Shown piece by piece: positions 8,795 to 14,936 of a stretch of 16,246 nucleotides of DNA. The notes below the pieces were generated by a model, which worked only from the letters and a program-made list of their open reading frames with translations, was not told the origin of the DNA and ran no database searches. The position numbers and the translations under genes were made by a program. The stretch is from CAUZFZ01 sp963579025 (GTDB taxonomy: Bacteria > Planctomycetota > Planctomycetia > Planctomycetales > Planctomycetaceae). The DNA lies in contig CAUZFZ010000204.1 in the NCBI GenBank assembly GCA_963579025.1, forward strand, positions 1 to 16,246, given 5' to 3'. Positions within the stretch are counted from its first letter, which is position 1. The number at the start of each line of letters is the position of its first letter.

Positions 8795-10297
8795 CTATTC
8801 CTGTTTCAGCGTAACGGTCGTCCTGGCCTTAACACCTTTGGCTTCTTTGATTGTGCCGTCGGCGAAGCGGACGCGCACATCGGCAGAGGCGGCCTGCCCC
8901 AGACCCACGTGCAAGGTCGTGTTGAGGATAGTCGAACGATGCATCCCGCGCGGCATGAAACATTGGCGGTGGTGGATGAGTGATTTACTGTCGCCGAGCT
9001 TGCCAGCCTGGTAAACCCAGACAGAGCAACCGAGCGCGGTCTCCGCGCAGGATTTCGGGACGAGTTTCAACTTCAATGCCGTGTTCGGCGTCTCGTTGCG
9101 GTAGAGCGTGGCAGTACTACCGCAGCGCACCATGTCCAGATCGTAGTCGCCGTCAACGTCACCGAACTTGCGGAGGCGGCGACTGCCGTTGACATGAGGA
9201 GTCTCCACGAACTTCCCGCCGCCCATATTCAGGAACGCACCTGCGGCTGTCGTGTGATCGCCGGCGAACGTGATATCCCGGAATCCGTTGTTGTCCAAAT
9301 CGATGAACTGGTACTCACCATCACCGTCCCACGGGTGTCCCCGCTTGCGTGCCTTGGGGTCAAATATGCGCTGTTCTGATCGGGTAAACTTTCCCTTGCC
9401 GTCGTTGGCAAACCACCAGCCGTTCCACATGTCGACCAGATCCATGTCGCCGTCCACGTCCTGATCGTCCGGAAACAGCCACATGGATTCGCTGGCCGGC
9501 AACCCCATCGCAGCGGTCTTGTCCGTCCACGTTTCGCCGCTCTTCTTCAGCACCCAGGATAAATTCTTCTTGGAGAAGGTGACGACCAGTTCCGCCTTGC
9601 CGTCGCCGTCCAGGTCTGCGGAGACACCAGTATGGAACTGCGGAGCGAGCGGGTGCCTGTTGCGTTCGACGCCCTCGGGCCAGGGTAGAACGTCTTCCGG
9701 CATCCAGAGCTTCGCGACTGCTATTTGTTCCGTCTGAGTCTTCCCCCACTCGTGGATGCCCGGGGTCATACTGTAGGTGCCGGACCTTCCGCCCCAGAGC
9801 TCGTCGTGATGACCATCATGATTGAGATCAACAAAGTTCCCATGATAGCGCAGCGTCGTCTTTTCAAAGTGACCGTCACCGGTGTTGATGTAGAGGAACC
9901 CCTTGATCATGTGGCCCTCGGTGCCGACGGCGTCCATGGCGTTGTCGCCATTTACGTCCATCCAGACGGGATCTCGTGCGCCGAACACCCACCGGGCTGT
10001 ATACCCGTCCGGGTCGAGCTTGAAGGTTCCGTCTCCTTTCCCGAACCAGATCGCCGCGCCGCCGCCATGATGGCCGTAGTACATGATGTCGAGGTGACCG
10101 TCCGCGTTGATATCTACCAGCGACGACATCCACGGGTACTTAATCCCTTCCGCAACCGTCTTGGACTGGATCACTACCTTGTGTGTCAGGCCGGATTCTT
10201 CGGCGGGCACGGCGACAAAGTGCAAATCGACATCCGTGGCCTCTGCGGTGGCCACAGACACGGCATATAGCAGCAAGAGAAAAACGCCATAACGCAT
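8795..10297 (-). CDS. Exported FG-GAP/VCBS repeat protein with UnbV-like C-terminus (copy B)
   Basis: 500 residues from ATG 10297, where GAGGGAG lies nine bases upstream and the signal peptide MRYGVFLLLLYAVSVATAEA starts. An in-frame ATG at 10315 overlaps the GDPD stop (TGATG) and could also be used, adding six residues, so the two genes are probably translationally coupled. Calcium-type loops: 62-70 (DINADGHLD), 114-122 (DVNGDNAMD), 157-165 (DLNHDGHHD), 228-236 (DLDGDGKAE), 278-286 (DQDVDGDMD), 333-341 (DLDNNGFRD) and 380-388 (DVDGDYDLD). The UnbV-like end is LHVGLGQAASADVRVRFADG (462-481). Copies A and B share long identical runs such as GIKYPWMS, YGHHGGGAAIW and EESGLTH, so they are paralogues with the same architecture. 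Confidence 0.92.
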   Translation of the reverse strand: MRYGVFLLLLYAVSVATAEATDVDLHFVAVPAEESGLTHKVVIQSKTVAEGIKYPWMSSLVDINADGHLDIMYYGHHGGGAAIWFGKGDGTFKLDPDGYTARWVFGARDPVWMDVNGDNAMDAVGTEGHMIKGFLYINTGDGHFEKTTLRYHGNFVDLNHDGHHDELWGGRSGTYSMTPGIHEWGKTQTEQIAVAKLWMPEDVLPWPEGVERNRHPLAPQFHTGVSADLDGDGKAELVVTFSKKNLSWVLKKSGETWTDKTAAMGLPASESMWLFPDDQDVDGDMDLVDMWNGWWFANDGKGKFTRSEQRIFDPKARKRGHPWDGDGEYQFIDLDNNGFRDITFAGDHTTAAGAFLNMGGGKFVETPHVNGSRRLRKFGDVDGDYDLDMVRCGSTATLYRNETPNTALKLKLVPKSCAETALGCSVWVYQAGKLGDSKSLIHHRQCFMPRGMHRSTILNTTLHVGLGQAASADVRVRFADGTIKEAKGVKARTTVTLKQE

Positions 10298-10314
10298 CAC
10301 AGTAGTCTCCCTCA

Positions 10315-11211
10315 TCAGTCGTTTTGCTTGTCGTTGTCCTTGCGATACACAGGCTTCCACCGCTTGATACCCAGCGCTTCGGCTCCCGGCATCATTTTCT
10401 CCACATCATCGACAAGAGGGAAGTCGACGCCGACATCGAAGTAACGCTTGAGCCGATCAGGGTGCCTCAAATCGTATCCGAAGTAATTGATGCGCACGCC
10501 GGCCTTCTTCAGCCGCGCCATGTCCTCTGGCGAGGCCACATCACGGAGCAACTGCACGAACTGGTCGCCGCGTTCGAGAGACTCACTGACGTATCGCGAG
10601 TCGAAGCCCTGGTGACGCATGTTGCAGATGAGAATGTTCGGATCGACTTTGCGGGCCGCCGCAGACTCGCTCCATCCGGTGGCCAGGAAGGCCTGGTGTT
10701 GGCGTCCCTGTCGAACGATCTCGCGGGCCACGGCCGTACCCGCATCTGCGCCTCCCCTGGTGTGCACGTTCAGCCAGATATTTTCCGGCATCATCACCAG
10801 CGTTTCCCGCAAAGTCGGTACCTTGACTCCGACAAACCGAGCGTCCTTCCAGCTGCCAGCGTCCAGCCCTCTGATCTCCGAGAGTGTCAGTTCCGAGACC
10901 TTTCCAGAACCGTTGGTCGTGCGATCAACGGACCCGTCGTGAATCACTACGCACTGCTTGTCTTTGGTCAGGTAGACATCGAATTCGATCTGGTGAACGC
11001 CCAGGCGAATCGCCTCTGCAAAAGCGGGGAGCGTGTTTTCAGGATTCGATACGCAGGCGCCACGATGCGCACAGATGCCGCGAGTCGGCATGACGATCTT
11101 CTCGTCTGCCGCCGACAGCGTGCACGATCCGAAACCGAGCGCCAAAACCAGCGCAAACAAATACCTTTGCTTTATCGATGAATCCTTTAACTTCTGCCGC
11201 TTGCGTGACAT
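10315..11211 (-). CDS. Exported glycerophosphodiester phosphodiesterase family protein
   Basis: 298 residues from ATG 11211, supported by AGGA six bases upstream and a signal segment (RYLFALVLALGFGSCTLSA). The open frame continues upstream to 11754, but that part is a DUF1552 remnant and the antisense-frame of the lipoprotein gene. GDPD hallmarks: His49-Arg50-Gly in CAHRG, Glu58 in NPENT, Glu76/Asp78 in IEFDVYLTKD and His91-Asp92 in VVIHDGSVDRTTNG. The strand that normally reads LNIEIK reads LNVHTR (His150), so a presumed third metal-ligand Glu is replaced. The C-terminal barrel end has KAGVRINYFGYD and DFPLVDD. The family cleaves glycerophosphodiesters to glycerol 3-phosphate and an alcohol; here the enzyme would act outside the cytoplasm, and the substrate could be a different phosphodiester. 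Its stop overlaps the next gene's possible start. Confidence 0.92.
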   Translation of the reverse strand: MSRKRQKLKDSSIKQRYLFALVLALGFGSCTLSAADEKIVMPTRGICAHRGACVSNPENTLPAFAEAIRLGVHQIEFDVYLTKDKQCVVIHDGSVDRTTNGSGKVSELTLSEIRGLDAGSWKDARFVGVKVPTLRETLVMMPENIWLNVHTRGGADAGTAVAREIVRQGRQHQAFLATGWSESAAARKVDPNILICNMRHQGFDSRYVSESLERGDQFVQLLRDVASPEDMARLKKAGVRINYFGYDLRHPDRLKRYFDVGVDFPLVDDVEKMMPGAEALGIKRWKPVYRKDNDKQND

Positions 11212-11215
11212 AGCA

Positions 11216-11222
11216 TTTCCTT
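11216..11222 (-). promoter_or_regulatory. Ribosome-binding site deciding the GDPD start
   Basis: The minus strand reads AAGGAAA here, with AGGA six bases before the ATG at 11211. It places the GDPD start inside a frame that is open for another 181 codons upstream, and argues that the upstream part is not translated as part of this protein. Confidence 0.65.
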
Positions 11223-11238
11223 TGTTCACTACCATTTT

Positions 11239-11444
11239 GCTGGTCATGCCGGTGCTGCTGCCGAATCGATCCATTTCGATGTTCATTTGCTGCAACATGC
11301 GGACAAACAGCGTTGAGAGGAGTTTATTGTTCTTACGATCGAACGCGACGTGACCGCCGTGTTTGAATGCGCCGCCGGCCAGCAGTTTGGGCAGGTCTCT
11401 TCCGAACAGACAATAATGACTGCAACCCATTCCTTGATCGTGTT
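11239..11444 (-). pseudogene. C-terminal remnant of a DUF1552 protein
   Basis: The minus strand encodes GMGCSHYCLFGRDLPKLL, then LAGGAFKHGGHVAFDRKNN and LLSTLFVRMLQQMNIEMDRFGSSTG, the typical end of planctomycete DUF1552 proteins (RDLPxLLAGG, AFDRxNN, LFVxMLQ, DRFGSSTG). Just upstream, AACACGATC (NTI, 11444-11436) lies in a different frame, matching the LDNTI that normally precedes the GxGMG segment, so a small frameshifting deletion is likely. The rest of the gene (normally over 400 codons) is absent and no stop separates the fragment from the GDPD frame. Intact DUF1552 proteins usually pair with DUF1592/DUF1588-type cytochrome proteins, none of which is seen here. Confidence 0.82.
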
Positions 11445-11474
11445 CGGCTTGCGTTTCCTCGCTTCGAGTCACGT

Positions 11475-12236
11475 TTAGAATTCGGAAACGGGTTCCGTGT
11501 ATTCGTCGGTAATAACGCGGCATTTCAGCTTCGCAGTTCTGGTGACCTCGCCGTTCTCGCCGAAGTTCTTCAGTGTGATGAGCGTGACTGTTTCGCCCTC
11601 TTTCAGGAACACTTCGGCGTCTCCCATTTCCACTGTCTGCTTCACATTCGAAGCGGGTGTCAGCAGTCCCCCCGATGGTGCCGCTCGTGGGCCTGAGCTG
11701 CCGCTGGATTCGCCGCTTTCCTTTTCGACGGACATCTGATAGCCGAGCGTCCATCCCTCTTCGCCGTTCTTTGTGCTTCGAATCCAGATGAATCTGCCGG
11801 ACGGGTCGCCGACGACAGGGCCGTTTATTGTGGGGTTGGTCGCGGACACGTGATGGAGAGGGGCGGCGGAATCAAACACTTGCGATTCACCAGCAACTTC
11901 AAGGTCGATATACACGTCGAGCCAACCGCCTTCGAAGCGGTAACAATTGGCGTCGACTCCGATCCACTCACAGAACTCGTCCGCTTCTGTGTCTCTCCAG
12001 GCTCGAAGCCCGGCGGGCTTTTCGGAAGCAACGCTCGGCGGATTCGCAGCAGTCGCAACGGCCAGTTCCGCTTGCAGTCGAGCCAGTTCAGTCTTCGCCT
12101 TTTCAGCTTCGAGTGTTGCCTTCTCCAATTCCTCGTCTTGAGAACTGGAACAGCTGCAGAGAAGCAGGAGGTTTGCGACCAGCAGTACCGTGCGAAGGAT
12201 CGAAGGTAATGCTCTCACAACTGATGACGTCTTCAT
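11475..12236 (-). CDS. Coiled-coil lipoprotein of unknown function
   Basis: 253 residues; the ATG at 12236 has GAAGG six bases upstream. Residues 1-29 form a lipoprotein signal (TVLLVANLLLLCSC) with a lipobox-like LCSC and probable lipidated Cys29, so an envelope anchor is expected. Residues about 34-66 (DEELEKATLEAEKAKTELAR onward) are a short coiled coil. Residues about 75-165 are a compact domain rich in Trp and aromatic residues (EFCEWIGVDANCYRFEGGWL, FIWIRSTKNGEEGWTLGYQM). A Ser/Gly-rich linker (about 170-192) leads to a C-terminal strand-rich segment (AEVFLKEGETVTLITLKNFG). I do not recognise the family. It lies 222 bp after the Kelch-like gene and just before the DUF1552 remnant. Confidence 0.85.
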   Translation of the reverse strand: MKTSSVVRALPSILRTVLLVANLLLLCSCSSSQDEELEKATLEAEKAKTELARLQAELAVATAANPPSVASEKPAGLRAWRDTEADEFCEWIGVDANCYRFEGGWLDVYIDLEVAGESQVFDSAAPLHHVSATNPTINGPVVGDPSGRFIWIRSTKNGEEGWTLGYQMSVEKESGESSGSSGPRAAPSGGLLTPASNVKQTVEMGDAEVFLKEGETVTLITLKNFGENGEVTRTAKLKCRVITDEYTEPVSEF

Positions 12237-12457
12237 GTGCGGCCTTCGTTTCTATCGTTCAACTGGTGATGTCTGCGAAACTGCACGTCGTCGCTGGACT
12301 GCTGCTCGTGAACCTTCACCCACCGATTGACGAGAGCCACCGGGCTCAGCCGCTTCGCCAAATTGAATGAGCACGGCCGCGAGTACAGGCGACATGCAGC
12401 AACGAAGGGGATTATGACTCAACGGCATCATGGAATCAGTCCCGCGGGTTTGTGGAT
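12237..12457. other. Intergenic region with no recognisable gene
   Basis: 221 bp between two minus-strand genes. It includes the ribosome site of the lipoprotein gene. A 69-codon minus-strand open frame (12252-12461) is present, but its sequence is low in hydrophobic pattern and I recognise nothing in it. A promoter for the lipoprotein gene may lie here, but I see no convincing boxes. Confidence 0.5.
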
Positions 12458-13513
12458 TCATCGCAGCGTCGCATCATGTTTGTAGAGGTGCACCTTGCTG
12501 TCAGCCCACATAGTTACGCCGTATTCCGGGATGTAAGACACGACTGGGGCATCGTAACGCGTGAAGGGCCAGGCGGTCCTGGTGAAGTCGTCAATCAGCC
12601 GGTACTCGTTTGCTTCGCTGTCGAACTCATAGAACTTCCTGGCTGGCGGAACCATGAACAGGTACCGGCCGGACGACGGGTCCACTGTCACGATACTGTG
12701 GCGAACGGTCAGCGGTGCGATGGGGAAGTCTTTCATTCGCAGTGTTTTGCCGTCCAAGGAGAGGATTACCACAGCCTGCGAATCGTTGCCTCCGGCGAAC
12801 AGCACCTCCCGTCGAAACGGATTGTGCCGCGCGAGGCTGTGATATCCATGCACGTCGATAACGCCCAGACTTGACCACTCCTGCCGATCCTCACGGAAAA
12901 GACGCAATGTCCCAGCCGGTTGACGTGCCAGGCTCAGCAGTCCGTTCATTGCTGAAGAGTATTCATAAACCATCGTGTTGCGGCCGGGCTTCGCCGGCGG
13001 CAGTTGTTTCCACTTGCCCGTAAGCAGGTCGTACCGGAATCCGTGCGTGTAGAAACGGCTTCGTTCTGCATCCAACGAGTTGTTGGAATACTGGTGTCCG
13101 AACTGCTGGAGGAGTTCCGGGGCGTTTTCGGCTCCTTCAAACTCGATGAGTCGCCAGGCGTTCGTCTCTTCGGAATAGACGACGAACTTTCGAGCCTGGC
13201 GGACACCGAAAAACAGAAACTGTCCCGTTCGGCTGTCCCAATGTGCGTCGTCGGACCAGGTTCCGATGTGCAGTCCTTTGGAGGGCTGCGGCGCCGACCA
13301 GAGTCGCTCAGGCATCTGCGTTTCGAGTTCAGCCCAGCTGCCCGGCTCCATCGCCGCGGCCAACTTCGACAATGCCGTCTTACCACGACGGGCCTCAACG
13401 CTCTTCCGGGCCTGTTCGCCGCCGGGAATCCGAATCCGTTCGCCAGCAGCAGCGGAAATACCCCAGGCCATTGCGAGGGACAGGCTTAGTCCTATAACTG
13501 GTGCACTACTCAA
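12458..13513 (-). CDS. Secreted Kelch-like beta-propeller protein
   Basis: 351 residues starting at TTG 13513. The start is supported by GGAGG nine bases upstream and by a signal peptide (VIGLSLSLAMAWGISAAAG); the first internal ATG would cut through that signal. After a basic stretch, repeated strand patterns of Kelch/galactose-oxidase type appear: HWDSRTGQFLFFG, VVYSEETNAWRLIEF, GFRYDLLTGKWKQLPP, LRLFREDRQEWSSLG, NPFRREVLFAGGN, VDPSSGRYLFMVPP and FDSEANEYRLIDDF, about seven units, enough for one propeller. There is no catalytic motif I can name, so a binding role is likely but unproven. It is the first gene of the minus-strand run, divergent from the DUF819 gene. Confidence 0.87.
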   Translation of the reverse strand: MSSAPVIGLSLSLAMAWGISAAAGERIRIPGGEQARKSVEARRGKTALSKLAAAMEPGSWAELETQMPERLWSAPQPSKGLHIGTWSDDAHWDSRTGQFLFFGVRQARKFVVYSEETNAWRLIEFEGAENAPELLQQFGHQYSNNSLDAERSRFYTHGFRYDLLTGKWKQLPPAKPGRNTMVYEYSSAMNGLLSLARQPAGTLRLFREDRQEWSSLGVIDVHGYHSLARHNPFRREVLFAGGNDSQAVVILSLDGKTLRMKDFPIAPLTVRHSIVTVDPSSGRYLFMVPPARKFYEFDSEANEYRLIDDFTRTAWPFTRYDAPVVSYIPEYGVTMWADSKVHLYKHDATLR

Positions 13514-13522
13514 TTCACCTTA

Positions 13523-13527
13523 CCTCC
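13523..13527 (-). promoter_or_regulatory. Strong Shine-Dalgarno for a TTG start
   Basis: The minus strand reads GGAGG here (GATGGAGGTAAGGTGAA before the TTG at 13513), nine bases from the start codon. It is the main support for the TTG start of the Kelch-like gene. Confidence 0.65.
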
Positions 13528-13609
13528 ATCTGGGAGTGACCGCTCAGGTTGACATGGCGATTGTCTTGTGTCGCCCATGTGGACGGTTTCCAGACATCGA
13601 TGCACGTCG

Positions 13610-13625
13610 GAAATCGATCGATTTC
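13610..13625. promoter_or_regulatory. Perfect 16-bp palindrome, candidate operator
   Basis: GAAATCGATCGATTTC reads the same on both strands and ends 31 bases before the DUF819 start, inside the divergent region. A shorter palindrome, CATCGATG, lies just upstream at 13595-13602 and shares ATCGAT. The position and symmetry fit a dimeric repressor or activator site; no regulator gene is nearby to assign to it. Confidence 0.45.
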
Positions 13626-13656
13626 GCTACAGCTTCAATTCAAAGGTCCGCGGGCA

Positions 13657-14823
13657 ATGGTCGATCCGATCTTCATCCTGTTTGTCCTCGGCGTCAATGT
13701 TGTCGCAGCTGAAGTGCTCGCGAAACACACTGTCGCGAAGCATCTCGGCGCCACGTTGCTGGTCATGATCATCACCGCCGTTGTCGCAAATCTGGGTGTG
13801 ATTCCCACGTCTGCGAGCGACGCGCCGATCTACGATGGAATTCTGCACTACGTCACGCCGCTGGCCATATTCTGGCTCCTGCTGCGCGTCAATCTCCGAG
13901 ATGTGCTGAAGGCTGGCATGCCGATGATTGCACTGTTCCTGATCGGCTCGTTTGGTACGGCCGTGGGCGTCCTGATAGCCATGTGGCTCGTCAACGGCAG
14001 CGAGTCCATTGGTGAATCGTATCGAGCCATCGGCGGGATCTTTGTCGGCACGTACACCGGCGGCGGCGTCAACTTTAACGCCTTGGCGCTGCATTATGGG
14101 ATCAACAAACAGGTCGCCATTTTCGGAGGCATCACCGCGGTCGACAACATTCTGACAACGGTCTGGATGGCGGCGTCGATTGCGTTGCCCAGACTGCTCG
14201 CCCGCATTTGGCCGCGCGCGCGATTCGGAATCGCCACAGTAGAGGACAACGTCGATCAGAATGAATGTGCTGAGTCCCGAGATACCGAAACAGTGCATCC
14301 GGTGAATCTTGGCTTCCTGCTCGCGATCGGCGCTGGCAGTCTATGGATCTCAGAGCTGACGGCCGGCTGGATGAAGTCGTCAGTGGGCGTTTCCGTTCCA
14401 TCCATAGTGATCCTCACGACCATCGCCCTGGTGATGGCGCAGATTCCGTTGATTCAGCGCCAACGCGGCTCCCAGGTCCTGGGGCTCTTCGCGATGTATC
14501 TCTTTCTGGCGGCCATTGCCGCGCTGTGCGACATATCAGCACTGCGAGAAATGGGCAGTCTGGGTGTCACGCTCTTCGTGTTCGCATCGCTCGTCATCGC
14601 GATCCACGCGTTAATCACTTTCGCGGCGGCAGCCGTGCTTCGCATCGATGTCAACGTTGCCGCGATCGCGTCGCAGGCGAATATCGGCGGCGCAACAACC
14701 GCGCTCGGCGTCGCAAAGAGCCTGAACCGCCGCGATCTGGTATTGCCCGCTGTCCTCGTCGGGTCGCTGGGTTATGCGGTGGGAACCTATCTGGGATTCG
14801 CCGTCGCGGAGTTTCTGCTGTAG
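13657..14823 (+). CDS. DUF819-type integral membrane protein
   Basis: 388 residues from ATG 13657 (AAAGG ten bases upstream). The open frame extends back to 13549, but the added 36 residues are polar and unlike the family start, while MVDPIFILFVLGVNVVAAEV begins directly with a membrane helix. About ten hydrophobic segments are visible, including LLVMIITAVVANLGVI, TPLAIFWLLLRV, ALFLIGSFGTAVGVLIAMWLV and LGVTLFVFASLVIAIHALITF. Two glycine-rich segments at matching places in the two halves, GTYTGGGVNFNALAL and ASQANIGGATTALGVA, point to an internal repeat as in many secondary transporters. A polar loop (about 192-215) joins the halves. The family (YjcL-like, PF05684) has no settled function or substrate. 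It is the only plus-strand gene here and converges on the right-edge esterase. Confidence 0.9.
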   Translation: MVDPIFILFVLGVNVVAAEVLAKHTVAKHLGATLLVMIITAVVANLGVIPTSASDAPIYDGILHYVTPLAIFWLLLRVNLRDVLKAGMPMIALFLIGSFGTAVGVLIAMWLVNGSESIGESYRAIGGIFVGTYTGGGVNFNALALHYGINKQVAIFGGITAVDNILTTVWMAASIALPRLLARIWPRARFGIATVEDNVDQNECAESRDTETVHPVNLGFLLAIGAGSLWISELTAGWMKSSVGVSVPSIVILTTIALVMAQIPLIQRQRGSQVLGLFAMYLFLAAIAALCDISALREMGSLGVTLFVFASLVIAIHALITFAAAAVLRIDVNVAAIASQANIGGATTALGVAKSLNRRDLVLPAVLVGSLGYAVGTYLGFAVAEFLL

Positions 14824-14879
14824 CCAGCAGCTCACTTGTCGGGACGTGTTCGTAAGGTTCCTCAATAACGATCTGCAAC

Positions 14880-14899
14880 GCCGCCAGGCTCGCGGCGGC
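14880..14899. terminator. GC-rich hairpin between convergent genes
   Basis: GCCGCC (14880-14885) pairs with GGCGGC (14894-14899) around an eight-base loop, in the 113-bp gap between the ends of the DUF819 gene and the right-edge esterase. It has no T-run on either side, so it is a weak candidate for a bidirectional terminator. Confidence 0.3.
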
Positions 14900-14936
14900 A
14901 ATCGGAACTGGAAGTGGCGTCGCAGCCTTCGATGGC

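Larger units (their letters stand above)
13514..13656. promoter_or_regulatory. Divergent promoter region
   Basis: 143 bp between the minus-strand Kelch-like gene and the plus-strand DUF819 gene. It must hold or abut both promoters. A perfect TTGACA lies at 13549-13554 on the plus strand, but nothing like TATAAT lies 16-18 bases downstream, so it is not called as a promoter. The 16-bp palindrome at 13610-13625 is listed separately. Confidence 0.5.

Noticed and set aside
9725..10270. 181-codon plus-strand open frame opposite FG-GAP copy B
   Set aside because: Same reason: a shadow of the repeat codons on the other strand.
10324..11181. 285-codon plus-strand open frame
   Set aside because: Antisense to the GDPD gene, whose active-site motifs leave no doubt about the coding strand.
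13549..13577. TTGACA as a promoter -35 box for the DUF819 gene
   Set aside because: No TATAAT-like box lies 16-18 bases downstream, so a lone hexamer is not enough.
13627..14298. 223-codon minus-strand open frame
   Set aside because: Antisense to the DUF819 gene; very polar and repetitive in charge, typical of a shadow of membrane-helix codons.
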